52,098 nucleotides of DNA from Quadrisphaera granulorum (GCF_003149145.1 NZ_QGDQ01000034.1:1-52098); one strand, 5' to 3'. Counted from the stretch's first letter, positions 1 to 10,912 are shown. The notes: generated by a model from the letters alone, not told the origin. Numbers and translations are program-made.

Positions 1-147
1 GCGCGCCGTGACCGGTTGGAGCGGGAGTTCGGGTGGCGGGTGTTGCCGGCGCGCAAGGGGGCGGTGCTGGGGCGGTCGTTGGAGCTGGAGCTGGCGTTGG
101 GGGAGCTGCTGGGGATGGCTCCGAAGACCCGGGTCCGTGCGTGGTGA
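1..147 (+). CDS. C-terminal end of an unrecognised protein (5' end outside window)
   Basis: An open frame enters from the left edge and stops with TGA at 145-147, giving 48 residues. They include LEREFGWRVLPARKG and end in APKTRVRAW. I do not recognise the family. The frame is unusually rich in TTG, GGG and CGG codons compared with the CTC/CTG and GGC preference of the genes that follow, which may indicate accessory or transferred DNA. Two copies of a repeated 23-base half-element begin directly after the stop codon. A repeat-associated enzyme or an HNH-type endonuclease are possibilities only; nothing visible here proves either. Confidence 0.5.
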   Translation, partial: ARRDRLEREFGWRVLPARKGAVLGRSLELELALGELLGMAPKTRVRAW

Positions 148-148
148 G

Positions 149-201
149 GGTGGCGGACGCCCATGATCACGGCGGGAGGGTGGCGGACGCCCATGATCAC
201 G
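149..201. repeat. Two tandem half-units of the GTGATCATGGGC repeat family
   Basis: The same 23-base sequence, starting GGTGGCGGACGCC and ending CATGATCACG, occurs at 149-171 and 179-201 in the same orientation with 7 bases between. Each is one arm of the hairpin seen complete at 10791-10842. Here the arms are direct repeats, so they cannot pair with each other. Confidence 0.9.
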
Positions 202-245
202 GAGGGGGTGGGGGGTGGTGTTGGCAGCGGTGAGACAGTAGGGAC

Positions 246-635
246 GTGCCTGCCCGCCGACGCACCGATCCCGAGGCCGGCCGCGAGGCGCTCGCCCGCT
301 GGAAGGCCGACCCCGCCTCCTCGGGCAGGACGACGACGGCGACAGCCGTCCGCGCCACCCTCGAGGAGCTCGCCGAGCGCGCGCCCGGCCACAGCGTTGA
401 GGTCCGGGTAGCTCCGCACGGCGTGGTGCAGTGCGTCGAGGGGCCGCGGCACACCCGAGGGACCCCACCGAACGTCGTCGAGACCGACGCCGCCACCTGG
501 CTCTCCCTCGCCATCGGTGACCTCAGCTGGGACGACGCCGTGAGCGCCGGCCGGGTCCGCGCGAGCGGCTCGCGCGCCGACCTGTCGGCCCTGCTGCCCA
601 TCGTCCCGGCGTCCAGCCTGTCCTCCACCCTGTGA
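246..635 (+). CDS. Sterol carrier family (SCP-like) protein
   Basis: 129 residues from a GTG start. The N-terminus ([12 protein letters not shown]) and the stretch [15 protein letters not shown], followed by [17 protein letters not shown], resemble the bacterial sterol-carrier-protein-like family often found beside purF in actinobacteria. Members are small cytoplasmic alpha/beta proteins thought to bind a lipid or other hydrophobic ligand; the real ligand is unknown. The stop overlaps the GTG start of the next gene, so the two are probably translationally coupled. No strong ribosome-binding site precedes the start. Confidence 0.75.
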   Translation: MPARRRTDPEAGREALARWKADPASSGRTTTATAVRATLEELAERAPGHSVEVRVAPHGVVQCVEGPRHTRGTPPNVVETDAATWLSLAIGDLSWDDAVSAGRVRASGSRADLSALLPIVPASSLSSTL

Positions 636-955
636 GCGAGCCCGTGAGTGAGCCGTCGAGCCAGCACCCGGACGGACCCGAGGCGCCACCGCCCCCGCGG
701 GCCCTGCGTCGAGTGCGGGTGACCCGCAGCCCCCGCTACGGCGTCTTCCTTCTGGGGGGCGCTGTGCTGGGGGCGCTCGTCGCCGTCGTCCTGACGTTCA
801 GCCAGCCCGAGAGCGAGTACGGCTACAGCGCGACGCTCGGCTACCTCGTCGTGGCGCTGGGTGCTTTCGGTGCGCTGGTGGGGGGGCTGGCGGCCGTCGT
901 CGCCGGTGCCGTCCTCGACCGTCAGGACCGCCGGAGGTCGCAGCGGCGCGACTAG
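632..955 (+). CDS. Small two-helix membrane protein of the purF neighbourhood
   Basis: 107 residues from GTG at 632, overlapping the preceding stop by four bases. A proline-rich acidic N-terminus (about residues 1-25) is followed by an arginine-rich stretch, a hydrophobic helix at about 37-56, a short polar loop ([10 protein letters not shown]) and a second helix at about 68-92, then a strongly basic tail. This arrangement suggests both ends are cytoplasmic. The function is unknown. Its fixed place between the SCP-like gene and purF is typical of actinobacteria. It ends 26 bases before purF and is probably co-transcribed with it. Confidence 0.7.
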   Translation: MSEPVSEPSSQHPDGPEAPPPPRALRRVRVTRSPRYGVFLLGGAVLGALVAVVLTFSQPESEYGYSATLGYLVVALGAFGALVGGLAAVVAGAVLDRQDRRRSQRRD

Positions 956-981
956 CGCCCCCGCTGTGGGAGCATGGAGAC

Positions 982-2535
982 GTGGCTCGCCCCGACGGTC
1001 GACTCAGCCACGACGTCCTCCCCGGCGAGAAGGGACCGCAGGACGCCTGCGGCGTCTTCGGTGTCTGGGCACCGGGAGAAGACGTCGCGCGGCTCACCTA
1101 CTTCGGTCTCTACGCACTGCAGCACCGCGGGCAGGAGAGTGCCGGCATCGCCACGAGCAGTGGCGAGCAGATCCTCGTCTACAAGGACATGGGGCTGGTG
1201 TCCCAGGTCTTCGACGAGGCGTCCCTGGAGGCTCTCAAGGGCTCGGTGGCCATCGGTCACACGCGGTACTCGACCACCGGCGCCAGCCGCTGGGAGAACG
1301 CCCAGCCGACCCTCGGGGCCACCGCCGCTGGCACCGTGGCGCTAGCGCACAACGGCAACCTCACCAACACTTCCCAGCTGCGCCGCCTCGTGGCGGAGCG
1401 CGCCGAGTCGCGCGGTGAGCCCGAGGCCGGTGAGGTCGCCCGCGGCAACACCACCGACACCGCCCTGGTGACGGCGCTGCTGGCGGGAGACCCCGACCGG
1501 ACCCTCGAGGCCACGGCCCTGGAGGTGCTGCCCCTGCTGCGCGGCGCGTTCTCCCTGGTCTTCATGGACGAGACCACGCTGTACGCCGCCCGTGACCCGC
1601 ACGGCGTGCGCCCGATGGTCCTTGGCCGCCTCGAGCGCGGCTGGGTGGTGGCCAGCGAGACCGCGGCCCTCGACATCGTGGGCGCCTCCTTCGTCCGCGA
1701 GGTGGAGCCCGGCGAGCTCGTGGCCATCGACGCCGACGGGCTGCGCTTCTCCCGCTTCGCCGCGGCCACGCCCCGCGGCTGCGTCTTCGAGTACGTCTAC
1801 CTGGCCCGCCCCGACACCTCGATCGCCGGACGAGGCGTGCACGAGGCCCGCGTCGAGATGGGACGGCGCCTGGCCGCCGAGCACCCCGTCGAGGCCGACC
1901 TCGTCATCCCCACCCCGGAGTCGGGAACCCCTGCGGCCATCGGCTACGCGCAGGCCTCGGGCATTCCCTACGGCCAGGGCCTGGTGAAGAACGCCTACGT
2001 GGGGCGCACCTTCATCCAGCCCAACCAGACCATCCGCCAGCTGGGCATCCGCCTCAAGCTCAACCCGCTGCGCGACGTCATCGCCGGCAAGCGCCTCGTT
2101 GTCATCGACGATTCGATCGTCCGCGGCAACACCCAGCGCGCCCTCGTGCGGATGCTGCGCGAGGCGGGCGCCGCCGAGGTGCACGTGCGGATCTCCTCCC
2201 CGCCGGTGCAGTGGCCCTGCTTCTACGGCATCGACTTCGCCACTCGCGCCGAGCTCATCGCCTCCGGCCTGGGAGTCGAGGAGGTGCGCCACAGCCTCGG
2301 GGCCGACAGCCTCGGCCACATCTCCCTCGAGGGCATGGTCGCGGCCAGCGGCCAGCCGCAGGAGCGGCTCTGCACCGCCTGCTTCACCGGTAGCTACCCC
2401 GCCGGGGTCCCGGACGAGGGGCGGCCGCTGCTGCGCACCGCTGACGGCGCCGGCAAGGGCCAGGGCGAGTTGCCGCTGGGCGTCAAGATCGACCGCGGCG
2501 ACCTCGGACGTGTGGAGCCTGCCGCTCAGCAGTGA
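982..2535 (+). CDS. purF: Amidophosphoribosyltransferase
   Basis: 517 residues. The enzyme commits PRPP to purine synthesis, making 5-phosphoribosylamine from PRPP and glutamine. The N-terminal Ntn glutaminase begins at Cys23 (CGVFGVWAPGE) after a short propeptide. The PRPP-binding motif VVIDDSIVRGNTQRA lies near residue 373. Cysteines in CVFEYVY, WPCFYG and the C-terminal CTACFTG match the four ligands of the Fe-S cluster in the Bacillus-type enzyme, so this is the cluster-containing class. The GTG at 982 gives a propeptide of usual length; no clear Shine-Dalgarno sequence is visible. purM follows 156 bases downstream on the same strand. Confidence 0.97.
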   Translation: MARPDGRLSHDVLPGEKGPQDACGVFGVWAPGEDVARLTYFGLYALQHRGQESAGIATSSGEQILVYKDMGLVSQVFDEASLEALKGSVAIGHTRYSTTGASRWENAQPTLGATAAGTVALAHNGNLTNTSQLRRLVAERAESRGEPEAGEVARGNTTDTALVTALLAGDPDRTLEATALEVLPLLRGAFSLVFMDETTLYAARDPHGVRPMVLGRLERGWVVASETAALDIVGASFVREVEPGELVAIDADGLRFSRFAAATPRGCVFEYVYLARPDTSIAGRGVHEARVEMGRRLAAEHPVEADLVIPTPESGTPAAIGYAQASGIPYGQGLVKNAYVGRTFIQPNQTIRQLGIRLKLNPLRDVIAGKRLVVIDDSIVRGNTQRALVRMLREAGAAEVHVRISSPPVQWPCFYGIDFATRAELIASGLGVEEVRHSLGADSLGHISLEGMVAASGQPQERLCTACFTGSYPAGVPDEGRPLLRTADGAGKGQGELPLGVKIDRGDLGRVEPAAQQ

Positions 2536-2691
2536 GTTGCCCCGCAGAGACCTACCTGCAGCGACCTACCTGCAGTGACCTACCCAGCCCCGAGCGCCGC
2601 CTGCGCTCGCCGTGCCGTCAGTGCCAGCCACCGCCAGCCACGACCGGCACGAGAGTTGTCGAGCCACGAGAGTCACGGAGCCACCTACGCC

Positions 2692-3807
2692 ATGAGCACG
2701 TCCTCCGCACCTGCCGCCTCTGCCTACGCCGCCGCCGGCGTCGACGTGGAAGCCGGCGACCGCGCCGTCGTCCTCATGAAGGAGGCAGTCGCCCGTACCC
2801 ACGGCGCGCAGGTGGTCGGCGGGGCGGGCGGTTTCGCCGGTCTCTTCGACGCCAGCGCACTGCTCGGCTACAAGCGGCCGCTGCTGGCCACGAGCACCGA
2901 CGGCGTGGGCACCAAGGTGGCGGTGGCGCAGGCGCTGGACGTGCACCACACCGTCGGCCAGGACCTCGTGGCGATGGTCGTGGACGACCTCGTGGTCTGT
3001 GGCGCGCGCCCGCTGTTCATGACCGACTACATCGCGTGCGGACGGGTCGTGCCCGAGCGCATCGCTGCGGTGGTCGGCGGCATCGCCCGGGCCTGCGAGG
3101 AGGTGGGCGCGGCGCTGGTGGGCGGAGAGACCGCCGAGCACCCCGGTCTCCTGGGCCCTGACGAGTACGACGTCGCGGGGGCGGCCACCGGAGTGGTCGA
3201 GGCCGACGCGCTGCTCGGGCCTGATCGGGTCCGCGCCGGCGACGTCGTCGTGGCGATGGCCAGCTCCGGCCTGCACTCCAACGGCTACTCCCTGGTGCGC
3301 CGCCTCCTCGCCGACGCCGGCTGGGGCTACGAGCGGCACGTCGCGGAACTCGGCCGCACGGTCGGTGAGGAATTGCTCGAGCCGACGGCGCTCTACACGC
3401 GTCCCTGCCTGGCGCTCGCAGACGCGCTTGGGGAGCGTCTCCACGCCTTCTCCCACGTCACGGGCGGGGGACTCGCCTCGAACCTGGCGCGCGTGCTGCC
3501 GGCGCATCTCGACGCCGACGTCGACAGGTCGACGTGGACCCCGCTGCCCGTGTTCAGCGTGCTGCGGACCCTCGGAGGGGTGAGCCGCGAGGACGCCGAG
3601 GCCACCTGGAACCAGGGCGTGGGCATGGTGGCCGTGCTCGACGCCGGTGCCGCGGACGACGCACTGGCCTCGCTGAGGAACAGCGGGGTGCAGGCGTGGG
3701 TGGCTGGAGCCGTCAGGAACGGCGGTGACAACGAGACCGCCACCGTCCGCGGCTCGAAAGGCGTGGACGGTGGCGGTGTTCGACTCGTGGGTGACCACCC
3801 CGAGTGA
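2692..3807 (+). CDS. purM: Phosphoribosylformylglycinamidine cyclo-ligase (AIR synthetase)
   Basis: 371 residues from ATG at 2692, preceded by CACGGAG about 11 bases upstream; the frame is open further upstream, but this start matches the family. The enzyme closes FGAM to AIR using ATP. Diagnostic segments are TDGVGTKVAVA, the VDDLVVCGARPLFMTDYIACG block, VGGETAEHPGLL, GLHSNGYSLVRR and HVTGGGLASNLAR, all in the usual order. The protein is cytoplasmic and dimeric in the family. The gene is followed by DUF3073 and bldC, the arrangement common in actinobacteria. Confidence 0.96.
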   Translation: MSTSSAPAASAYAAAGVDVEAGDRAVVLMKEAVARTHGAQVVGGAGGFAGLFDASALLGYKRPLLATSTDGVGTKVAVAQALDVHHTVGQDLVAMVVDDLVVCGARPLFMTDYIACGRVVPERIAAVVGGIARACEEVGAALVGGETAEHPGLLGPDEYDVAGAATGVVEADALLGPDRVRAGDVVVAMASSGLHSNGYSLVRRLLADAGWGYERHVAELGRTVGEELLEPTALYTRPCLALADALGERLHAFSHVTGGGLASNLARVLPAHLDADVDRSTWTPLPVFSVLRTLGGVSREDAEATWNQGVGMVAVLDAGAADDALASLRNSGVQAWVAGAVRNGGDNETATVRGSKGVDGGGVRLVGDHPE

Positions 3808-3852
3808 CCGAGGTGGTCGCGGTGCCGCAGCGCGCTGGGAAACCGTGCAACA

Positions 3853-3871
3853 GGACCCGGCGTGCGGGTCC
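3853..3871. terminator. Candidate hairpin terminator between converging purM and DUF3073
   Basis: GGACCCG at 3853-3859 pairs perfectly with CGGGTCC at 3865-3871 across a 5-base loop, in the 75-base gap between two convergent genes. There is no T-tract, as is usual in high-GC actinobacteria. Confidence 0.4.
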
Positions 3872-3882
3872 GAAGCGCGGGC

Positions 3883-4089
3883 TCAGCGCGTGCGGGGTGC
3901 CCAGTCGTCGTACGGGTCGTACTCCTCGCCGTCGTCCTTGTCGGACGGCGGCTCGGGCTCGGCGGCCCATCGTGGGGACCCACCGCCTCCGAGCTCTCGC
4001 TGCAGAGCGTTGAGGTCGGTATCCGGGCTGAAATACTTCAGCTCCCGGGCGACCTTCGTCTGCTTGGCCTTCTGACGGCCGCGCCCCAT
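3883..4089 (-). CDS. DUF3073 family small protein
   Basis: 68 residues. The start MGRGRQKAKQTKVARELKYF is the hallmark of DUF3073, a small actinobacterial protein of unknown function. A basic N-terminal third is followed by a glycine- and acid-rich tail (DKDDGEEYDPYDDW). ATG at 4089 was chosen because GAGGGGGTCGAC lies directly upstream; the frame stays open further upstream but loses similarity. The gene converges on purM and is divergent from bldC, a neighbourhood conserved from Streptomyces outwards. Confidence 0.92.
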   Translation of the reverse strand: MGRGRQKAKQTKVARELKYFSPDTDLNALQRELGGGGSPRWAAEPEPPSDKDDGEEYDPYDDWAPRTR

Positions 4090-4431
4090 GGCGTCGACCC
4101 CCTCATGTCGTGCCGGGGCAGGCCCATGGGGCGGCCCCGGAGCTACCGGCTCTCGATGTGGCCACGATACAGGTTCGGCGCCCGCAGGCTGCATCCAACG
4201 GGCCCGAGCGGCGTGGGGGACGCCCAGACGGGGCATCGGGACCCTGCCCGGCGGCCTCCCGTCGTGCTCAGGCGGCGCCCGAACTACCCGAGCGTGGTCC
4301 CGCGGTAGCCCTCCGTCACCCCGCGATGGCCCTAACGGGCTATGGCGGTACGGGTCGGACATGTCGGACGATCCTCGTATGCCGTCCGCGGTGCACCCTC
4401 TGCAGCGGTGCCGGCCGGCCAAGGAGACGCC
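4090..4431. other. 342-base divergent intergenic region (DUF3073 / bldC)
   Basis: No convincing gene. On the minus strand TATCGT (forward 4164-4169) is a possible -10 for DUF3073. A direct repeat GTCGGAC-AT-GTCGGAC at 4354-4369 lies about 65 bases before bldC and could be a regulatory site or part of its promoter; TATGCC just downstream of it is a weak -10 candidate. Confidence 0.35.
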
Positions 4432-4740
4432 ATGACGACGATCCAGACCTCTTCCCCAGAGGGTCTCGCCACCGACGCCGCCACGACCCCCGCCGCACCC
4501 GCCGCTGCCCCCGTGGCCGGCGGGCAGGCGCTGCTCACGCCCTCGGAAGTCGCGGCTCTGTTCCGCGTCGACCCCAAGACCGTGACCCGCTGGGCCAAGG
4601 CTGGCAAGCTCACGTCCATCCGCACCCTGGGCGGCCACCGGCGCTACCGCTCGGCAGAGGTCATGGCCCTGCTGGAGCAGGTCGCCCCCACTGAGGCGGC
4701 CCTGCCGGCCCCGCGAGCCTCGGGCGACGACGCCTCCTGA
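4432..4740 (+). CDS. bldC: BldC-type MerR-like DNA-binding regulator
   Basis: 102 residues from ATG at 4432 with AAGGAGACGCC upstream. After a low-complexity Ala/Pro N-terminus (about residues 1-35) comes the winged-helix core LLTPSEVAALFRVDPKTVTRWAKAG, then KLTSIRTLGGHRRYRSAEV, which is nearly invariant in BldC. BldC proteins lack the MerR dimerisation coil and bind DNA as head-to-tail oligomers on direct repeats. In Streptomyces, BldC delays entry into development. In a non-sporulating actinobacterium the role would differ and cannot be read from sequence. Confidence 0.9.
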   Translation: MTTIQTSSPEGLATDAATTPAAPAAAPVAGGQALLTPSEVAALFRVDPKTVTRWAKAGKLTSIRTLGGHRRYRSAEVMALLEQVAPTEAALPAPRASGDDAS

Positions 4741-4790
4741 GGCTCGGCGACGCCTCGGTCCTCGCCAGCTGCTGGTGAGCGAAGAACGGG

Positions 4791-7190
4791 TCAAGCCCCT
4801 ACGTAGTCAGCCAGGTGCTGCCCGGTCACGGTGGACCGGGCAGCCACCAGCGCTGCCGGAGTGCCCTCGAACACCACGCGGCCGCCCTCGTACCCGGCGC
4901 CCGGGCCGAGGTCGATGATCCAGTCGGCGTGGGCCATGACGGCCTGGTGGTGCTCGATGACGATCACCGACCGGCCGGAGTCGACGAGTCTGTCGAGCAG
5001 GCCGAGCAGCTGGGCGACGTCGGCCAAGTGCAGGCCGGTGGTCGGCTCGTCGAGCACGTAGGTGCTGCCCTTCTCACCCATGTGCACCGCCAGCTTGAGC
5101 CGCTGACGCTCTCCGCCCGACAGTGTGGTCAGCGGCTGCCCCAGCGTCAGGTAGCCCAGGCCCACGTCGACAAGCCGCTCGAGGACCGCTGCGGCGGCCG
5201 GCACCCGTGAGGGGCCGGCGGAGAAGAACGCCAGCGCATCGGCGACCGGCATCGAGAGCACCTCGGAGATGTCGCGCCCGCCGTCCTCCCGCGCGCCACC
5301 GAGGGTCAGCTCGAGCACGGACGCCTGGAACCGGCGGCCCTCGCACTCCTCGCACAGGGTGGACACGGTGCCGGAGGTCGGCAGGTCGGTGAAGATCACA
5401 CCGGCGCCGCTGCAGGCCGGGCAGGCGCCCTCGGAGTTGGGGCTGAACAACGCCGGCTTGACGCCGTTGGCCTTGGCGAACGCCTTGCGGACCGGCTCGA
5501 GCAGCCCCGTGTACGTGGCGGGGTTGGAACGCCGTGACCCGCGGATGGCGCCCTGGTCGACGGTGACCACATCCTCGCGCGGCGAGACGGCCCCGTGGAC
5601 GAGGGAACTCTTGCCCGACCCCGCGACGCCTGTGACGACGCACAGCACGCCGAGGGGGATGTCGACGTCGACGTCGCGCAGGTTGTGAGTGCTGGCGCCG
5701 CGCACTGCGATCGCGCCTGTCGCCGTCCTCGTCGTCTCCTTGAGGTGGGCGCGGTCGTCGAGGTGGCGCCCGGTGAGGGTGTCGCTGGCCCGCAGCTGCT
5801 CGACGGTGCCCTCGAAGACCACGTGCCCGCCCGCACTGCCGGCGCGGGGTCCGAGGTCGACGACGTGGTCGGCCACGGCAATGACCTCCGGCTTGTGCTC
5901 GACGACGAGCACGGTGTTGCCCTTGTCGCGCAGCTGGAGGAGTAGCTCGTTCATGCGGCCGATGTCGTGCGGGTGGAGGCCCACCGTGGGCTCGTCGAAG
6001 ACGTAGGTAACGTCCGTGAGTGCCGAGCCCAGGTGCCGGATGAGCTTCACGCGCTGTGCCTCGCCGCCCGACAGCGTGCCGGAGGACCTGTCGAGGCTCA
6101 GATAGCCCAGCCCGATGCGTGTGAACGCGTCCAGGGTGGTCTGCAGGCCCTCCAGGAGCGGCGCCACGGTTCTCGACGACGCGTCGGCAGCGAGCTCGCG
6201 CACCCACGTGGCCACGTCGCTGACCTGCAGGGCGCAGACGTCGGCGATGGACAGACCCGCGACCTTCGAGGAGCGGGCGAGCTCGTTGAGGCGGGTGCCG
6301 CCGCAGTCAGGGCAGGTGGTGAAGGTGACGGCGCGGTCGACGAAGGCCCGCACGTGCGGCTGCATGCCCTCGACGTCCTTGGACAGGAACGACTTCTGGA
6401 TCGAGGGGATGAGCCCCGTGAAGGTGAGGTTGATGCCCTCGACCTTCACCTTCACCGGGCCGGAGTGCAGCAGCGCGTCGAGCTGCTCGGGCGTGAAGTC
6501 GCGGATGGGCACGTCGGTGGGGAAGAGCCCGACGCCGCGGAAGATGCGGCCGTACCAGCCGTCCATCGTGTAGCCGGGGATGGTCAGCGCGCCCTCGTCG
6601 ATGCTCTTGTCGCTGTCGAAGAGGGCGTCCAGGTCGAACCCGCTGACCGTGCCGCGGCCCTCGCAGCGCACGCACATGCCGCCCTGCACGTGGAAGCTCT
6701 TGCGCTCGACGACCTTCCCGTCGGCCTTCTCCACCGTGACGGCGCCCTTGCCGCTCGCTGTGGCCGTGTTGAAGGAGAACGCCTGCGGGGAGCCGATGTG
6801 CGGCGTTCCCAGGCGGCTGAAGAGGATCCGCAGCAGCGCGTTGACGTCCGTGGCTGTGCCCAACGTGGAGCGCGGGTTGGCGCCCATGCGCTCCTGGTCG
6901 ACGATGATCGCCGTCGTCAGGCCCTCGAGGACGTCGACGTCGGGCCGCGGCTGGCTCGGCATGAACCCCTGGACGAACGTCGGGAAGGTCTCGTTGATGA
7001 GCCGCTGGCTCTCCGCGGCGATGGTCGCGAAGACCAGCGAGCTCTTGCCCGAGCCGGACACGCCCGTGAAGACGGTGAGCCGTCGCTTGGGCAGCTCGAC
7101 GCTGACGTCACGCAGGTTGTTCTCCCGGGCGCCGACGACGCGGATGAGGTCGTGGCTGTCCGCTCGCGGCGTCGCGCTCATGGCGCTCAT
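4791..7190 (-). CDS. UvrA-like tandem ABC ATPase (short UvrA paralogue)
   Basis: 799 residues from ATG at 7190; an in-frame ATG at 7181 with AGG nine bases upstream is an equally good start. Two ABC cassettes are visible. Walker A is GVSGSGKSS (about residue 43) and GVAGSGKSS; signatures are LSGGEAQRVKL and LSGGERQRLKL. Zinc-finger cysteines (CVRCEGRG, CPDCGG, CPACSGAG, CEECEGR) are present. At about 800 residues it is shorter than housekeeping UvrA (about 950), and I see no UvrB-binding domain. Such proteins are often called UvrA2 or drug-resistance UvrA-like ATPases. Direct excision-repair activity is unlikely; self-protection from DNA-binding drugs is an inference. Confidence 0.88.
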   Translation of the reverse strand: MSAMSATPRADSHDLIRVVGARENNLRDVSVELPKRRLTVFTGVSGSGKSSLVFATIAAESQRLINETFPTFVQGFMPSQPRPDVDVLEGLTTAIIVDQERMGANPRSTLGTATDVNALLRILFSRLGTPHIGSPQAFSFNTATASGKGAVTVEKADGKVVERKSFHVQGGMCVRCEGRGTVSGFDLDALFDSDKSIDEGALTIPGYTMDGWYGRIFRGVGLFPTDVPIRDFTPEQLDALLHSGPVKVKVEGINLTFTGLIPSIQKSFLSKDVEGMQPHVRAFVDRAVTFTTCPDCGGTRLNELARSSKVAGLSIADVCALQVSDVATWVRELAADASSRTVAPLLEGLQTTLDAFTRIGLGYLSLDRSSGTLSGGEAQRVKLIRHLGSALTDVTYVFDEPTVGLHPHDIGRMNELLLQLRDKGNTVLVVEHKPEVIAVADHVVDLGPRAGSAGGHVVFEGTVEQLRASDTLTGRHLDDRAHLKETTRTATGAIAVRGASTHNLRDVDVDIPLGVLCVVTGVAGSGKSSLVHGAVSPREDVVTVDQGAIRGSRRSNPATYTGLLEPVRKAFAKANGVKPALFSPNSEGACPACSGAGVIFTDLPTSGTVSTLCEECEGRRFQASVLELTLGGAREDGGRDISEVLSMPVADALAFFSAGPSRVPAAAAVLERLVDVGLGYLTLGQPLTTLSGGERQRLKLAVHMGEKGSTYVLDEPTTGLHLADVAQLLGLLDRLVDSGRSVIVIEHHQAVMAHADWIIDLGPGAGYEGGRVVFEGTPAALVAARSTVTGQHLADYVGA

Positions 7191-7288
7191 CCTGCCGCCG
7201 AGCTCCGACAGCAGGGCAGCGTCAGGGCGCGGTGTGGGACGGAGAAGGCCCTGACCGGCGGTGTGCGCCAATCAGGGCCTCGACGTGC

Positions 7289-7364
7289 TGGTGGCCAGGA
7301 GCGGGGTCGAACCGCTGACCTTCCGATTTTCAGTCGGACGCTCTACCAACTGAGCTACCTGGCC
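7289..7364 (-). tRNA. tRNA-Phe (GAA)
   Basis: 76 bases on the minus strand: GGCCAGG acceptor stem, D-loop AGCTCAGTTGGTAGAGC, anticodon loop CTGAAAA with GAA, T-arm GGTTCGACCCC and an encoded CCA at 7291-7289. First of three tRNAs in a row. Confidence 0.97.
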
Positions 7365-7400
7365 GGGCGAGTGCTTCTTCGGCACTCGCTCGGGTCGTGC

Positions 7401-7477
7401 TGGCGACCCCGACGGGACTTGAACCCGCGACCTCCGCCGTGACAGGGCGGCGCGCTAACCAACTGCGCTACGGGGCC
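7401..7477 (-). tRNA. tRNA-Asp (GTC)
   Basis: 77 bases on the minus strand, beginning GGCCCCGTAGCGCAGTTGG, with anticodon loop CTGTCAC (GTC), T-loop GGTTCAAGTCC and an encoded CCA. It lies 36 bases from tRNA-Phe and is probably in the same transcript. Confidence 0.97.
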
Positions 7478-7513
7478 AACGAGGTTCGCACCTCGGTGAC
7501 ACTGGTCTTGCTG

Positions 7514-7586
7514 TACCCCCAACGGGATTCGAACCCGTGCTGCCGCCGTGAAAGGGCGGTGTCCTAGGCCACTAGACGATGAGGGC
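7514..7586 (-). tRNA. tRNA-Glu (TTC)
   Basis: 73 bases on the minus strand, beginning GCCCTCATCGTCTAGTGG, with anticodon loop CTTTCAC (TTC) and T-arm ACGGGTTCGAATCCCGT. The acceptor stem has G-U pairs at 1-72 and within the stem. CCA is not encoded: the discriminator A is followed by CAG. It is promoter-proximal in the tRNA cluster. Confidence 0.95.
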
Positions 7587-7707
7587 TTGGCCCTCGCGCC
7601 GAGCGTCCTAGGTCTCACGTGGACGTTGACCGTCGAGGACGTGGATGAGCATAGCGGGTGTGCGGCGTGGGTACGGCACGTGGGTGAGTGTGCCGCCTCT
7701 CGGGCTG

Positions 7708-8379
7708 TCAGAGGGGGTGGGTGAGCAGGGTGTTCAGGTGGGCGCGCAGGGCGGCGGGCATGTCCGTGGGAGCCGGGCTGTCGCGGTCGAGCAGCCACTG
7801 CACCTGCAGGCCGTCCATGACGGCGACGACGATCGGTGCGTGCACCGACGGGTCGACGCCGGCCCGCAGGTCGCCGTCCTCGGCGGCCTCCCGCAGCGAC
7901 CTCTCGAGGTTTGCTCGCGTCGTGACGTAGCGGTCGGTGAAGTACTGGTGGGCCGGGTGGTCCGGCGCGGTCGACTCCGCCGAGAGCACGCAGTACAGCT
8001 CTACCTCGCCGGGCTCGGCGACATTGGCGGCCACGATCTCCACCAGGGCTCGCAGCGCCTCGGTGCCCCGGGCGCGGATCACGCCGAAGCGTTCCTCGGA
8101 GACGGCGTCGCGCCGCTGGAGCACCGCTTCGAGCAGTGCCTCCTTGGTGGGGAAGTGGTGCAGCAGGCCCGGGTGCGAGATGCCGCAGCGTGCAGCGATC
8201 TCGCGCAGCGACGCTGAGCGGTAGCCGACCTCGCCGAAGAGGGCCCGCGCGGTGTCGAGGATCTCCTCGCGCCGCAGGCGGCCCTTGGCGTAGCCGCGGA
8301 GCGGCTCCCCGCTGGTCGCCGGGCGGGTCACCTGGCCGGTCGCCTGGCCGGTGGAGGGCGTGCTGCTCACGCTGGCCAT
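7708..8379 (-). CDS. TetR-family transcriptional regulator
   Basis: 223 residues. An N-terminal tail of about 30 residues is followed by a classic TetR helix-turn-helix: RREEILDTARALFGEVGYRSASLREIAARCGISHPGLLHHFPTKEALLEAVL (about residues 35-87). The C-terminal ligand-binding helical domain is divergent, as usual. The gene is divergent from the beta-glucosidase gene, with only 67 bases between their starts, so it most likely represses that gene and itself. The inducer is probably a glucoside or derived molecule (inference). GGGGAG lies about 13 bases before the ATG. Confidence 0.9.
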   Translation of the reverse strand: MASVSSTPSTGQATGQVTRPATSGEPLRGYAKGRLRREEILDTARALFGEVGYRSASLREIAARCGISHPGLLHHFPTKEALLEAVLQRRDAVSEERFGVIRARGTEALRALVEIVAANVAEPGEVELYCVLSAESTAPDHPAHQYFTDRYVTTRANLERSLREAAEDGDLRAGVDPSVHAPIVVAVMDGLQVQWLLDRDSPAPTDMPAALRAHLNTLLTHPL

Positions 8380-8410
8380 GGTGACAGGCGATCTCCCCGA
8401 TTCCAGATAC

Positions 8411-8439
8411 TTACCAAATGGTCGGCATCGCCGTACGCT
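8411..8439 (+). promoter_or_regulatory. Promoter of the beta-glucosidase gene with candidate TetR operator
   Basis: TTACCA (8411-8416), a 17-base spacer and TACGCT (8434-8439) form a sigma-70-type promoter. The -10 ends 7 bases before ATG 8447, which predicts a leaderless mRNA. The near-palindrome ACCAAATGGT (8413-8422) overlaps the -35, a fitting place for the divergent TetR protein. Confidence 0.5.
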
Positions 8440-8446
8440 GGGTCAC

Positions 8447-10777
<2,331 letters not shown>

Positions 10778-10790
10778 CCCTCACTCCGTC

Positions 10791-10842
10791 CGTGATCATG
10801 GGCGTCCGCCACCTGCGGGGGTGGCGGACGCCCATGATCACG
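10791..10842. repeat. Complete REP-like hairpin, GTGATCATGGGC family
   Basis: A perfect 23-base inverted repeat (10791-10813 and 10820-10842) with a 6-base loop TGCGGG. The GTGATCATGGGC cores are at the outer ends and the GCGTCCGCC variable part is inside. It begins 14 bases after the GH3 stop codon and could act as a 3' end stabiliser or terminator. Confidence 0.92.
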
Positions 10843-10912
10843 GCGGTGAAAGGGGTTCCAGGACGCTCGTTGTGGACCAAGGTGGGGTCCGTGGCTGGCG
10901 CAGGGAGCGACG

